NCBI RefSeq assembly: GCF_023721715.1
Contig: NZ_JAMDLG010000017.1
Span: 1-64,000 of the forward strand
Length of the DNA stretch: 64,000 nt
Source: Parasegetibacter sp. NRK P23
GTDB taxonomy: Bacteria > Bacteroidota > Bacteroidia > Chitinophagales > Chitinophagaceae
Direction: 5' to 3'
Part shown: positions 16,490 through 26,922 of the stretch, piece after piece
How positions within the stretch are numbered: the first letter of the stretch is position 1
Layout: each line of letters starts with the position of its first letter
The notes under the pieces: generated by a model
Database searches by the model: none
What the model saw: the letters and a program-made list of their open reading frames with translations, nothing else
What the model was told of the DNA's origin: nothing
Translations under genes and position numbers: made by a program

Positions 16490-17818
16490 TTATTTTCTTT
16501 CCCTTCTAAGGGCCATGCCCGTGAAAAGGATGGCCAATACACAGGCTGCGATGAGCACCATAAAACCGCCATCCCATCCCCACGCGTCCACTACATAGCC
16601 CATGGCCGCGTTGGCGAACAAGGCGCCGCCGAGATACCCGAAAAGTCCCGTAAGCCCGGCGGCTGTTCCTGCGGCTTTTTTGGGAACAAGTTCCAGCGCG
16701 TGCACACCAATCAGCATCACCGGTCCGTAAATCAGGAAGCCGATGGCCACCAACGCGATGTGATCAACCATGGGGTTGCCCGCAGGGTTTTTCCAATACA
16801 CCAATACAGCCACCAACACCAGTAGCATATACAGGATCGTGGCCGGCGCACGTTTTCCGCGAAATACTTTATCGCTCAACCATCCACACAGCAATGTGCC
16901 GGGAATGCCCGCATATTCATAAGCGAAATAGGCCCATCCGGTTTCTCCTAAAGAGAATCCCTTGGCCTCTTTGAGATAAGTGGGCGCCCAGTCCAGTACA
17001 CCATACCGCACCAGGTACACGAAGGCATTGGCGAACGCGATGTACCACAGCAGCCTGTTCACGAGTACGTAATCAAGGAATATCTTTTTGGCGCTGAGTT
17101 CCTTCTCATGTGATTCAGAATAATCCGGCGCATAATCATTTTTGTATTGTTCGATAGGTGGCAGCCCGCAGGATTGCGGCGTATCCCTCACCAGCCAGAA
17201 AGCCACCAGGGCAATCAGGAGGGCAATAAGGCCGGGAAAATAAAAAACGCTGTGCCAGTCGGCGAAGATGGCAAGTCCCAATGCGGTTAACGGACCAACC
17301 AGTCCGCCCCCAACATTATGCGCCACGTTCCATATCGCCATTTTTCCGCCGCGCTCTCTTAATGAAAACCAATGCACCATTACCCTGCCGCAAGGGGGCC
17401 ATCCCATGCCCTGGAACCAACCGTTGATGAAGAGTACACTGAACATCACAGCGATGGAGCCGGTGAAGAAAGGCACCAATCCCATGGCGATCATGGTCAG
17501 CGCGGAAAGGAACAGGCCGATGGAGAGAAACTTCCGCGCATTGCTCCTGTCGGATACATTGCCCATCAGGAACTTGCTCAATCCGTAAGCAATGGAAACA
17601 CCGGAAAGCGCCACGCCAAGCTCACCTTTAGAGAAACCCTTCTCCACCAGATTAGGCATGGCCATAGAGAAATTCTTTCTTACAAGGTAATAGCCCGCAT
17701 ACCCGATGAAAATACCGAGGAACACTTTCAGGCGGAGCGCTTTGTATTCCTTGTCTATCTCATTGGCTGGCAGCAATGGTTTGTGCGCCGCGGGCGCGAA
17801 AAAAGAGGTCATTTTCAT
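16490..17818 (-). CDS. glpT: Glycerol-3-phosphate transporter GlpT (MFS antiporter)
   Basis: A 442-residue inner-membrane protein of the organophosphate:phosphate antiporter family, with about 12 transmembrane segments. Family signatures are NFSMAMPNL near residue 50, GKFLMG-type [11 protein letters not shown] at about 81-91, and the [19 protein letters not shown] block at 132-150. GlpT exchanges glycerol-3-phosphate for phosphate; hexose-phosphate transporters are close relatives, but the adjacent glpD favours GlpT. Its start overlaps the glpD stop by 4 nt (ATGA), and susC follows 33 nt downstream. A decayed relative of this gene sits upstream of the second susC (26150-26625). Confidence 0.93.
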   Translation of the reverse strand: MKMTSFFAPAAHKPLLPANEIDKEYKALRLKVFLGIFIGYAGYYLVRKNFSMAMPNLVEKGFSKGELGVALSGVSIAYGLSKFLMGNVSDRSNARKFLSIGLFLSALTMIAMGLVPFFTGSIAVMFSVLFINGWFQGMGWPPCGRVMVHWFSLRERGGKMAIWNVAHNVGGGLVGPLTALGLAIFADWHSVFYFPGLIALLIALVAFWLVRDTPQSCGLPPIEQYKNDYAPDYSESHEKELSAKKIFLDYVLVNRLLWYIAFANAFVYLVRYGVLDWAPTYLKEAKGFSLGETGWAYFAYEYAGIPGTLLCGWLSDKVFRGKRAPATILYMLLVLVAVLVYWKNPAGNPMVDHIALVAIGFLIYGPVMLIGVHALELVPKKAAGTAAGLTGLFGYLGGALFANAAMGYVVDAWGWDGGFMVLIAACVLAILFTGMALRRERK

Positions 17819-19407
17819 ACTATGGCAGGCTGGTCTTGCTTCTTGGGTTTATAATGTTCAGGTAAATAATATTCCACTACATTGCTGAAATCAGCCAACT
17901 GTGTTTGTTTCCAGGCGGCGTCTTTTCCCAGCAATGTGGCCATTACATCAGTCACGGCCGGGGCTATGCGCAAAGCTTCCCGCGCATCCAGCAGGATGGC
18001 CCGGGTTCGGCGCGCCAGCACATCTTCCACGGAACGCGCCATCTCCTGCTCTACCGCCCATACCACCTGCGCTACGCTGATCTTCAGTTTCTCGCTGATC
18101 CACCCGCCGTGTGCTTGCATTAATCCGCGCACCTGTTCCGCATCGGAACCATAGTAATAAAGCGGATCGTTCCAATCCGTTTTTTCCTGGTAACCATGCA
18201 CCGGTAAATGACGGGTTGCGGAAACAGTTTTTCCCCATCCCGCTACCGACTCTACTTTATCAACCAGGTCTTCCCCCATCTTGCGGTACGTGGTCCATTT
18301 CCCCCCGAGTATGGTAAACAGTCCTGAAGGAGAAACTATAATCTTATGACTGCGTGAAATTTCTTTGGTCTTTTGGCCCTCTCCCTGCGGAGCGGCTAAG
18401 GGCCGAAGGCCCGCGAACACACTCAATACATCTGAGCGTTTCGGTTTCTGCACCAGGTATTGACCCGCGGTATCCAGGATAAATTGTATCTCCTGCTCCA
18501 ATGCCACCGGCTCCAGGGTGGCCGTTTCCACCGGGGTATCCGTCGTACCCACAACCAGTTTACCGTGCCAGGGTACCGCGAACAACACGCGCCCATCCGG
18601 CGTTTCCGGGATCATAAGCGCTTCATTTCCGGGCAGGAACATTTTGTCGAGCACCACATGTACCCCCTGGCTGGCCGTTGTGCTTTTCTTTACGCCGGGC
18701 TGGTCCATCTTCAATATATCATCTACAAAAACACCGGTCGCGTTCACCACGGCCCTCGCTTTCAGCCGGAACAATTCCCCTGATTCCAGGTCTCGGGCCT
18801 CTACCCCGTTCACCTTACCCTGCGCATCTTTGCGGAGCGAAGTAACTTTCACATAATTCACCACTACGCCGCCCTTCTCTTCAATGGTTTGCGCAAGGTT
18901 CAGGGCCAGCCGGGCATCGTCGAACTGCCCGTCGTGGTACAATACGCCGCCTTTCAGTTTTTCCCGAACAATGTTGGGCAAACGGGAAACCACCTTTTCG
19001 GGCCCTACGAATACCGAGGCGCCGAGACTCAACTTCCCGGCGATCCAGTCGTATAACTTCAGGCCTATGGTGTATTTAATCCTGTCCCACCAGGTGTAAA
19101 CGGGTATAATAAAGGAGAGATTCTTTACGAGATGGGGCGCATTTTTCACCAGCAATCCCCTTTCGATGCTTGCTTCCCTTACAAGGGCCACATCGCCCTG
19201 CGCCAGGTAGCGCACTCCTCCGTGTACCAGTTTGGTACTTTTACTGGAGGTGGATTTGGCGAAATCGGACTGTTCGAGAAGCAACACTTTGTACCCGCGC
19301 GCGGCGGCTTCCAGTGCCGTTCCCAGTCCCGTGGCCCCGCCACCTGTAACCACAAGGTCCCAGGTGATGGCTTCGCGCATCTTTTCTATACTTGAGTTCC
19401 GGTTCAT
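17815..19407 (-). CDS. glpD: Aerobic glycerol-3-phosphate dehydrogenase
   Basis: A 530-residue FAD enzyme that oxidises glycerol-3-phosphate to dihydroxyacetone phosphate and passes electrons to quinone at the inner membrane. The N-terminal dinucleotide-binding motif GGGATGLG (residues 22-29) and the segment [17 protein letters not shown] are hallmarks of GlpD/GlpA. A C-terminal DAO_C domain contains the helical WVAEQEMA-type region. The start at 19407 is preceded by a candidate promoter. It is the first gene of the glpD-glpT-susC-susD-DUF5689 array and overlaps glpT by 4 nt. Confidence 0.95.
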   Translation of the reverse strand: MNRNSSIEKMREAITWDLVVTGGGATGLGTALEAAARGYKVLLLEQSDFAKSTSSKSTKLVHGGVRYLAQGDVALVREASIERGLLVKNAPHLVKNLSFIIPVYTWWDRIKYTIGLKLYDWIAGKLSLGASVFVGPEKVVSRLPNIVREKLKGGVLYHDGQFDDARLALNLAQTIEEKGGVVVNYVKVTSLRKDAQGKVNGVEARDLESGELFRLKARAVVNATGVFVDDILKMDQPGVKKSTTASQGVHVVLDKMFLPGNEALMIPETPDGRVLFAVPWHGKLVVGTTDTPVETATLEPVALEQEIQFILDTAGQYLVQKPKRSDVLSVFAGLRPLAAPQGEGQKTKEISRSHKIIVSPSGLFTILGGKWTTYRKMGEDLVDKVESVAGWGKTVSATRHLPVHGYQEKTDWNDPLYYYGSDAEQVRGLMQAHGGWISEKLKISVAQVVWAVEQEMARSVEDVLARRTRAILLDAREALRIAPAVTDVMATLLGKDAAWKQTQLADFSNVVEYYLPEHYKPKKQDQPAIV

Positions 19408-19437
19408 TGGCGTAGATATTATATCCGGCTTATGTAT

Positions 19438-19445
19438 CGAAAGTA
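19438..19445 (-). promoter_or_regulatory. Candidate -7 promoter element for glpD
   Basis: TACTTTCG on the minus strand, a one-base variant of TAnnTTTG, lies about 30 nt upstream of the glpD start. No clear -33 element is seen, so support is moderate. Together with the terminator at 19622-19651 it marks the boundary between the two duplicated SusCD units. Confidence 0.35.
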
Positions 19446-19621
19446 GTAAAATATCTCAATGCAATGTACATCGTTTTCCGATATACCTACTTTTACGATA
19501 TTAATTGATTTCGATCAAGTTGTAGGAGAGCGATTGTATTGGTGTCTCTTTGGGATTTGACAGGCTGTACTTGAAAGAAACAGTGATTTAACGGGCGGAA
19601 AGTTGGTGTTTAACTCCACAT

Positions 19622-19651
19622 AAAAAGGGTGCACCATTTCTGATGCACCCT
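19622..19651 (-). terminator. Terminator after second DUF5689 gene
   Basis: AGGGTGCA (19626-19633) and TGCACCCT (19644-19651) form an 8-bp stem with a 10-nt loop, followed on the minus strand by a run of U residues. It lies 26 nt beyond the stop of the DUF5689 gene. Confidence 0.75.
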
Positions 19652-19677
19652 CTTGTTTACAATATGAGGTTTCTCTT

Positions 19678-21285
19678 CTATTTCAGTTTGGTAGGCTCGA
19701 TTTGTTCTGTTCTGATCAATGCGCCGGTTACGGCATCTAGAATGTTCACCATCGTGATGCCTTCGATATCTTCCAGCTTCGATGTTTTGGAAAGGTCCAG
19801 GTTAAACTGTGACCTTGCTTTGATCCATTTGCCCAGGTTGGCATCGTACACACCTCCGAGTTTGTTCCAGAATCCCTGGTCGGAGGGTGTCTGGTAGTTA
19901 AAGCTCAGCGCGTTGGTGCCACTTCTGTAGTAGGGCTGCGAAGTCAGTGAAATCGGGTCCACTTTATCGTAGAAGTCTGTATTGGCGATTTTATATCCTG
20001 CAGCCGGATCCGCCTGGTAAATACTACCTCCTGCCCCGATGAAGATCACATCTATGGGAGCGGAGTTTACGTCTACGTTTATTCCTTCGAATACTGCGAA
20101 CCCGGAGGCGTTTCCGCTGTTGGCGAACAACCCGGAGGTTCTGAGTCCGAAACCGTCTCCATCGGCGGTGGTATAGTTAAAGGAGCGGATCCATTTTGCC
20201 TGGGCGATGGAAGTGGAGCTTGCCCCGTTGATCATCTTAGAAGACCCGCCCACATAGAAAAATTCTCCTTTGGAAACGGTTCCCTGTGTGAGGTTGAATT
20301 TAAAGGTACGCGCCGTAGTGCCGGAAACCGCATCGGCTCCGGTGGCCCATCCTTTAATGGGGAACACACCGGTAGGGCTTGAGGTTCCGGCGTTGCTGGT
20401 TACTACCACGGAGAAGGGTGTTTCAGCAAAATCAATATCCTTTGTGGCGAGGAACTGCATGTATTCATAATTTCCGTCTCCCCCTTCCGCATCGGCCATG
20501 TAACCGGAGATAATGATGGCGGCGATATCCGGCGTGGAGCTGAGCGGCACCACATCGTTCAGGGTACGGATCCGTTGGTGCGGCGTTAAGGTTCCTTTTT
20601 CATCTTGTGTATTGAATACGATGCCGTAATAGTTCGCGCTGAAATTCAGTCCGGTTGTATTTGCAAAGGTTGCGGTGGGTATTGTACGCAGGGCAAGGTT
20701 GCCGAAGCCGTCGTTCATGATCTTATCGCCGAGGTAAGGTTCTGTCGCCTGAGGCACAGGATCGAATCCCGCTTTCACAATCGCCACGAGCGTGCATTCA
20801 AAATCGTTGGGTTTGTTCAGGATCAGATTACTTCCAACCCTGTTTGGCGGAATAGTAATATTGCTGCCTGCTTTTGTAATGGCCGATGGCTGCAATCCCA
20901 CTATCTGGAGAATACCATCTTTTCTTGTAAGTGTTGTTCCTGTAACGTCCATCACTACGGAATCGCCGGGAACATAATCAGCGGCGGCAGCGCCGATCTG
21001 GATGGCCATACCACGAAGCAGTGATAACCTTCTTTTATCCTGGATAATCAGCAGCCCTTCGGGCAGGTTCTTGCCGGAATGATCAGAGATCACGACGCCT
21101 GTAATAGCGGTGGAACCGTACATGGTCTCTTCATTCAGCAAAACATCTTCCCCCTTGTGCAGGTTCCTCAGATCGTAAAGCGGAAGAATGGGAGCCACCA
21201 TACCACCGGGGTAATTGTCTTTTTTACATCCTGATGAAAGGGCCGTGGCCACCAGCAGGAGAGCGTATATGATTGATTTTTTCAT
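19678..21285 (-). CDS. DUF5689 domain lipoprotein, copy 2
   Basis: A 535-residue lipoprotein (signal ending in ALSSGC), collinear over its length with the copy at 10140-11666. Both share YDLRN/YDVRG-IY-KGEDV, VVISDHSGKNLPEGL and DGDGFG-type segments. It closes the second susC-susD-DUF5689 set and has its own terminator. The two copies differ throughout, so the duplication is not recent and they may bind different ligands. Confidence 0.84.
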   Translation of the reverse strand: MKKSIIYALLLVATALSSGCKKDNYPGGMVAPILPLYDLRNLHKGEDVLLNEETMYGSTAITGVVISDHSGKNLPEGLLIIQDKRRLSLLRGMAIQIGAAAADYVPGDSVVMDVTGTTLTRKDGILQIVGLQPSAITKAGSNITIPPNRVGSNLILNKPNDFECTLVAIVKAGFDPVPQATEPYLGDKIMNDGFGNLALRTIPTATFANTTGLNFSANYYGIVFNTQDEKGTLTPHQRIRTLNDVVPLSSTPDIAAIIISGYMADAEGGDGNYEYMQFLATKDIDFAETPFSVVVTSNAGTSSPTGVFPIKGWATGADAVSGTTARTFKFNLTQGTVSKGEFFYVGGSSKMINGASSTSIAQAKWIRSFNYTTADGDGFGLRTSGLFANSGNASGFAVFEGINVDVNSAPIDVIFIGAGGSIYQADPAAGYKIANTDFYDKVDPISLTSQPYYRSGTNALSFNYQTPSDQGFWNKLGGVYDANLGKWIKARSQFNLDLSKTSKLEDIEGITMVNILDAVTGALIRTEQIEPTKLK

Positions 21286-21303
21286 TGTAACTTTTTTAAT
21301 CGC

Positions 21304-22884
21304 TTAAGGTTTTTGCCACCAAACATTGGTAGAAATAAGATCGGGTCCCTGTGCGGCCACTGCTTTTTTGTAGTTGCTTGGGTTAGCCGATTGCACATAT
21401 ACCGGGTAGGTCATTCTGGCGGGCATTACACCACCATTCATAAGACCGGGGCCTTTGGGAAGGATGGGATGGCCAGTGCGGCGGTATTCAAACCATTGTT
21501 GCATGTCTACCAGAAAGAGGGCGTAATATTTCTGCAAGTGAATCTGTTCCATTTTGGCTTCCATATTTCCTCCTTCATTCCAGGTGAGGTCGGCGTTGGC
21601 GATGTACGTGTTCAATTCAGTAGAATTGGCGGCACCGGAAAAAGTGGGTACCCAGTAATTGATAGACGCCGCGATACCCGCTTTGTAATAGTTTTCAGCG
21701 GAGCCGGATATCCATCCTTTCACCGCAGCTTCCGCCAGGATGAACTGCAGTTCGGCGTAATTCATCAGGATACCCGTGAGCGGGTGCTGTTGCAACGATC
21801 TTGCACCATAGGTTCCTGTGCTTAGCGCCTGGTCGTTAGAATAGAAGTACGATTGTTTACTTTCTCCCGCGCCAACCGCGTACCCACTGGGCACACCGGC
21901 ATAACCATTGGACCCCTGCGCGATCCCCCATCTGTTGGCCCCTCCATCACTGTAAGCTCCGGATGTGGTAAGCCGGGGATCACTCCAGTCGCGGAGATGA
22001 TCGATGAAAAACTTACCGATAGCCGGGGATCTGAAATCCTGCGAACGAACGCCGGTTACATAAGGCGATGTATAGGGATCCGTGGTACTGGCGCCACCGG
22101 TCCAACGGATGAAAGCCGCATCGGCATTGCTTTGCATCGTTGGATAGTTTTCTGTATTCGTTTCTGCGATTTCCTTGATTTTACCAATACATTGCTGTGC
22201 CACTTCAGCTTTTCCCGCCACACGCAGCAGGAGCCGCATATACAGGGTGTTACCGAATTTCCTCCATTTGGCGATATCACCTTTGAAAACAGGATCACTG
22301 TTGATCGTAATGGTCGTTCCTTTGCTGAGCAGGGTATTCGCTTCTTCCAGCTTTTTGAAGAGATCAAGGTAGATATCTTTCTGGGCGTCGAAAGCGGGTT
22401 CCAGAATACCACCTTTGGTGGCATCTCCTTTGTTGGATTCAAAATAAGGTATATCACCATAAGTATCCGTGAGCATGGAGAAAAGCCATGCCTGTCCTAT
22501 CAATGCAATTCCCTGATAAGATTCGTTCAACGCGCCTTCCTGACCGGCTTTGTCGTAGATGTCTTTGAAATTGGTCAGCTGAACATACCATGCGTTCCAC
22601 AGGTAATCAGAAAAAGTGCTTCTGAAAGTATACCTGAAAACAGTGGCATCCGCGTCACTCATGTTCACGGTCACCTGCATGAGCTCGTTGTTAAAGTTCC
22701 TGTTGCGCGACATGCCCGGCCACATGGAATTTACCAGTGCAGGCGCGAGAAGTCTGTCCGCAGTTGTGGTAAGTGGCGCCACCGGATCAGTGTTCTCTTT
22801 TACAAAATCTTTATCGCAGGATGTTAAACCAGTTATACCCGCCAATAAAAGGACCACTGTATATAATTGCTTTTTCATTGTCAA
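21304..22884 (-). CDS. SusD-like surface lipoprotein, copy 2
   Basis: A 526-residue SusD-like_2 lipoprotein (signal MKKQLYTVVLLLAGITGLTSC). It shares NRNFNNELMQVTVNM, the TDTYGDIPYFESNKG block and the YYALFLVDMQQWFEYRRTG motif with copy 1 at 11695-13233. It begins 5 nt after susC copy 2 and precedes the DUF5689 gene by 18 nt. It would form the lid of the SusC copy 2 channel. Confidence 0.91.
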   Translation of the reverse strand: MTMKKQLYTVVLLLAGITGLTSCDKDFVKENTDPVAPLTTTADRLLAPALVNSMWPGMSRNRNFNNELMQVTVNMSDADATVFRYTFRSTFSDYLWNAWYVQLTNFKDIYDKAGQEGALNESYQGIALIGQAWLFSMLTDTYGDIPYFESNKGDATKGGILEPAFDAQKDIYLDLFKKLEEANTLLSKGTTITINSDPVFKGDIAKWRKFGNTLYMRLLLRVAGKAEVAQQCIGKIKEIAETNTENYPTMQSNADAAFIRWTGGASTTDPYTSPYVTGVRSQDFRSPAIGKFFIDHLRDWSDPRLTTSGAYSDGGANRWGIAQGSNGYAGVPSGYAVGAGESKQSYFYSNDQALSTGTYGARSLQQHPLTGILMNYAELQFILAEAAVKGWISGSAENYYKAGIAASINYWVPTFSGAANSTELNTYIANADLTWNEGGNMEAKMEQIHLQKYYALFLVDMQQWFEYRRTGHPILPKGPGLMNGGVMPARMTYPVYVQSANPSNYKKAVAAQGPDLISTNVWWQKP

Positions 22885-22889
22885 CTGTT

Positions 22890-25800
22890 TTAAAATCCAA
22901 GTGAGAGGTTAAATCCGTAGGAACGGGTGGAAGGGAACTGTGCGATTTCGAAACCGGTAACGATGTCTGTTCCGCTCAGTGTTCCAAATTCAGGATCGAA
23001 CATGGGCCAGGGCGACCATACGAAGAGGTTACGTCCGTAAATACCCAGTTGCGCGTTGGCCAATCCTACTTTCTTCAGGAACTTAGGTGTGAAGCGGTAG
23101 TTCAGCGAAGCTTCCCTGAACTTGATGAAATCGGTACTGAAGGTGCTTCCCTCAGCATTGTCGGTTCCCATGTGCGAGCGGTAATATTCATCAATATCAT
23201 AAGCCACCACATCATTCTTCCGGTAGCTTCCGTCGTGGTTCTGTACCACGCCGTTCCCGATGATACCGGCATAGCGGCCCGGAAGCGTGGATTTCAATTT
23301 GCCCTGTTCCACCAATTTGTAGTTCAACAGCGAGTGCGCCACCGCACCTACCTGTGCATCAAACAAGGTTTTCAGTAAAAACTGTCCGATCTTAAAATCG
23401 TTGCCAATACTGGCTCTGTATTTCGGCATGGTGTTTCCGAGATACACCACATCTTCCGTGATTTTAGCTAAGCCTGTAGTGGCATCGTAAATCACCTGCC
23501 CATCGGGCGCACGCTGGTATCCCCTTCCGAATAAATCGCCCATGCTTCCGCCTGGCCGCGCCACGATCTGCCCACCACCCACGGGACCGGTACGCAATAC
23601 TACCGAGCTATCCGGCATGGAAATGATCTCGTTTCTATTGCTGGAGAAGGTCGCATACGCCATCCATCCAAAGCCTTTTCTACCTTTGGCCTGGATAAGC
23701 GTGCCGTTCAGGGCAACTTCAACGCCTTTGTTGTCTACACGTCCCGCGTTAATCGTAACAGCATTGTGCCCGGAAGACCGATCAATTACCCTTGACAATA
23801 TTTGTCCTCTTGCTGTCTGGTGGTATAGCGCAACATCAAATCCAAGGCGGTTGTTGAACATCTTCACTTCAGCGCCTACCTCTAGTGAAGTGGTAAACAG
23901 CGGTTTCAGGTCATAGTTAGGCAACACGGAAGGGTTGGCAAACACGCTATCCGGGTAAAGCACATTGGTAATCGGTGAATACCTGTATGCCGTCAGGTAA
24001 GGAGACGTACTGCCACTGCCCACTTTAGCGACAGAGGCCCTCAATTTCGCGTAGTTGACGGATTTTGGAAGATTCAGCAACTGAGAAGCTATAAAACTCA
24101 TACTTAAAGAGGGATAGAAAAATCCCACATTGGCCTTTCTGTACGGACTCGCCAACACACTGGCCCAATCCTGCCGGGTAGAAACTTCCGCGTACAAATA
24201 ATCGCGGAAACCTGCCGTAAACATTCCATAGAAGCTGTTGAAGGTATACCTGTTGGTATCCGGGATAGAAACTATGGGATAAAGGTTATTATCAAGTGAA
24301 TATATTCCCGGATATTTTAACCCATCCGCACGCAAATCAATTTTATTGTAACGGTTTTTCAACGTACTTCCTCCCACCGTGATGTTGAGGTTCAGATCTT
24401 CATTCACATCTTTGTTGTACCGGGCAAGGAAATCAACCGTGGTTTCCTGCGCGTAGATGTTCTGCGTACGGAAAGATCCCTGCGGCAAACGTGTTCCGGC
24501 ATCATAAGGACGCTCCTGCGCGCGTTTATCGTTCGCGAAATCAATACTGTAACGCACCAGCAGACTCAGATCCTTATTGAACTGGTACAAGGCCTGTGAG
24601 TTGGCGGTAATATTATTCCTTTTACTGCGGTTGATGAACTCGTTCACGACCGCGTAAGGGTTCTCGGGGAAAGAGCTGTAAGGATATTTTATCAGCGTAT
24701 ACCTGCTGCCGTTTGCCCAGTAGTTTTTGAGCCAGTTGTGGTCGGCATTGGGTTGCCAGAAAATGTACCAGTACATCAGCGACTGGTTGCCATATCCCGC
24801 ACCGGGCAGGTTATCGCTGTTACGGTGGCTGTAATTCACTTTGTTCGTCCACTTCAGCTTTTTCGTAACATCCGTTGTAGTGGACAGGTTGATGGACCTG
24901 CGTTCAAATCCTGTATTGGGTATGATCCAGGTATTGTTTTGCGTGGTCAGTGAAAGCCGCATGGTAGTGGTGCTGATCTTTCCATCTATGGTCAGTGAAT
25001 TGGTCAGGTTACGACCGGTTTCAAAGAACGTGTTCAGGTTATCATAAGGCACCCAGGGCGTTCTTTCTTTGCCTACGGCTTGCGTCACCGGATCGTATTG
25101 GAAAAACATTTGTCCGTCGAAGCGAGGACCGTATGCTGAACTCGTACCACTTGTACTTGCACCATCCACACTGGAACCATAAGAGTAGTGTGCCGCTCCA
25201 TCGAGCCCTTGGCCATACTCATACTGAAGATCTGGCCAGCGGTTCACGGATTCCAAGGAACCGTTAGAATTGAAGCGTACATTAAAATGTCCTTTCTTTT
25301 TAGACTTCCCGGATTTGGTGGTGATGATGAGCGCGCCATTCGCGCCTCTTTGCCCGTAAAGCGCAGCAGCGCCCGGCCCTTTCAGCACCGTAACGCTTTC
25401 AATATCTTCCGCGTTCAGGTCGTTCAGTACACTGCCGTAATCCGCGGGCATGTTATCGCTGCCGGTTCCATATACGTTATCGGAACTGTTCGCGGAACGG
25501 CGGCCACCACTGTTGCTGATGACCACGCCATCCAATACGATCAATGCTTCGTTGTCTCCGGTGAGGTTGTTCTCTCCACGGAGGATAATTTTGTTTGAAC
25601 CGGCGGGTCCGCTACCAGAGCGGATCAGGTTCAATCCCGCTACTTTTCCGGAGAGCGCGTCGGTCCAGTTGGAAGAAACGGCATCCGTAAGCTGGGTACT
25701 GTCCACTTTGGTAACGGCGTACCCAAGGGAACGCGCTTCTCTTTTAATACCAAGTGAAGTCACCACCACGTTCTGCAACTCATTGGCGGCACTCACCAAT

Positions 25801-26123
25801 TGGATTGCAATATTGTTCTGGTTGCCCACACGGATTTCCCTGGTCTGGAACCCGATAGCGGATACTACAAGTACATCGTTCTCCGCTACAGTGAGCGTAA
25901 ATTCTCCTTTTGCATTGGTCGTCATCCCCCTGCTGGTCCCTTTCACCTGGATGTTCACATCCTGGAGCGGTTTTCCATCGGCGGGGTTGGTTACCTTACC
26001 GGTAACCTTCTTTTGCTGGGCGAACAGCATCATGTTCAGCATCAGAAGAAGAACGGTTCCGAGTAGCCGAAGCACCGGTTTTTTCTTCCCTGAAACGGTC
26101 GTAGAAATTTTCATAAACAACAT
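22890..26123 (-). CDS. SusC/RagA TonB-linked outer-membrane protein, copy 2
   Basis: A 1077-residue TonB-dependent transporter, clearly paralogous to the SusC at 13235-16456 along its whole length. Shared segments include NVQVKGTSRG-type, GKVAGLNLIRSG, the GPGAAALYGQRGANGA plug motif and the C-terminal WSPWPMFDPEFGTLSGTDIV. The signal peptide ends near MLFAQQKK. It has a carboxypeptidase-like N-terminal domain and no STN domain. The start could be 26123 or the internal ATG at 26114. The gene lies 26 nt after the remnant glpT, matching the 33-nt glpT-susC spacing of copy 1. Confidence 0.92.
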   Translation of the reverse strand: MLFMKISTTVSGKKKPVLRLLGTVLLLMLNMMLFAQQKKVTGKVTNPADGKPLQDVNIQVKGTSRGMTTNAKGEFTLTVAENDVLVVSAIGFQTREIRVGNQNNIAIQLVSAANELQNVVVTSLGIKREARSLGYAVTKVDSTQLTDAVSSNWTDALSGKVAGLNLIRSGSGPAGSNKIILRGENNLTGDNEALIVLDGVVISNSGGRRSANSSDNVYGTGSDNMPADYGSVLNDLNAEDIESVTVLKGPGAAALYGQRGANGALIITTKSGKSKKKGHFNVRFNSNGSLESVNRWPDLQYEYGQGLDGAAHYSYGSSVDGASTSGTSSAYGPRFDGQMFFQYDPVTQAVGKERTPWVPYDNLNTFFETGRNLTNSLTIDGKISTTTMRLSLTTQNNTWIIPNTGFERRSINLSTTTDVTKKLKWTNKVNYSHRNSDNLPGAGYGNQSLMYWYIFWQPNADHNWLKNYWANGSRYTLIKYPYSSFPENPYAVVNEFINRSKRNNITANSQALYQFNKDLSLLVRYSIDFANDKRAQERPYDAGTRLPQGSFRTQNIYAQETTVDFLARYNKDVNEDLNLNITVGGSTLKNRYNKIDLRADGLKYPGIYSLDNNLYPIVSIPDTNRYTFNSFYGMFTAGFRDYLYAEVSTRQDWASVLASPYRKANVGFFYPSLSMSFIASQLLNLPKSVNYAKLRASVAKVGSGSTSPYLTAYRYSPITNVLYPDSVFANPSVLPNYDLKPLFTTSLEVGAEVKMFNNRLGFDVALYHQTARGQILSRVIDRSSGHNAVTINAGRVDNKGVEVALNGTLIQAKGRKGFGWMAYATFSSNRNEIISMPDSSVVLRTGPVGGGQIVARPGGSMGDLFGRGYQRAPDGQVIYDATTGLAKITEDVVYLGNTMPKYRASIGNDFKIGQFLLKTLFDAQVGAVAHSLLNYKLVEQGKLKSTLPGRYAGIIGNGVVQNHDGSYRKNDVVAYDIDEYYRSHMGTDNAEGSTFSTDFIKFREASLNYRFTPKFLKKVGLANAQLGIYGRNLFVWSPWPMFDPEFGTLSGTDIVTGFEIAQFPSTRSYGFNLSLGF

Positions 26124-26149
26124 TCTGGGTTTGTTAAAGATGGTACAGG

Positions 26150-26625
26150 CTATCTTCTCATTCCCTTCATAGCCAGTGAAGGTGTTGAAAGCGGATGAAT
26201 AGGTTCCATATACTTCAGTTCCTTATCAGTTCCATAACGGACATAGCTATCCAGGGCAGCCATTTTCGCGGGATGCCGGGCAGCTTGCCAGCTACAAAAA
26301 CAGGAATAAGTTGGATTTACACAGTCATATTCATTACAGCCGGCAGGTGCGCCTCCCACCGGAATTTACTGTTATGATATATGCTATGGAACTGAACGCC
26401 GGGGATCCCGGTATATTCCGGGGCAAAAAGTACGGGTCCTTTTTTTGAGGAAGAACGAACTTTCGCCGCTTTCAAATCAGCAAGGGTCCAATCAGAAAAG
26501 CCATAACGCCGCAAAGATACACCGGCACATAAATCGGATACCATCAAACGAAGGTTGTTAACCAAAACGTAATGTTCCGGGTGCAAATTTTCTTTGGCTG
26601 AATGCGAACTGGATGAATGTCCACT
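26150..26625 (-). pseudogene. Decayed glpT remnant upstream of susC copy 2
   Basis: Translation of 26571 down to about 26398 aligns without gaps to GlpT residues 250-307. By hand count 28 of 58 positions match, including YVLVN, RYG..DW, LK.AK and EY.GIPG. After that the reading frame shifts by one. A downstream frame carries WQAARHPAKMAALDSYVRYG, similar to the GlpT WKNPAG...LIYG region, then LAMKGMRR before a stop, similar to the GlpT C-terminus. The central and N-terminal thirds of GlpT are missing. The remnant ends 26 nt before susC copy 2, as intact glpT ends 33 nt before susC copy 1. A functional protein is not expected. Confidence 0.82.
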
Positions 26626-26922
26626 CCGACGTGTCATTCCTGAAATGAACGGTGTAATATTAAAAATTGAACTAACTATAATGAATAAACGCAAACAGAA
26701 ATATTCCGTTTTCCCCAACGGATGAAACCGGGAAAAAAGAAAACCTGCCTTATATGTGTTATTCCACTTCATAAGCAATCGGCGTCCCTTCTTTATACTA
26801 TATCGGGCGCCTTAAAATATGCGTATGCAAGGTACATCGGAAAGCGATACACCTCGGTTTCGTAACATTAACAGATCGTTACCAAAAAGTAAACGAATAA
26901 TTAATACAGCAGTAGAAGGGAA

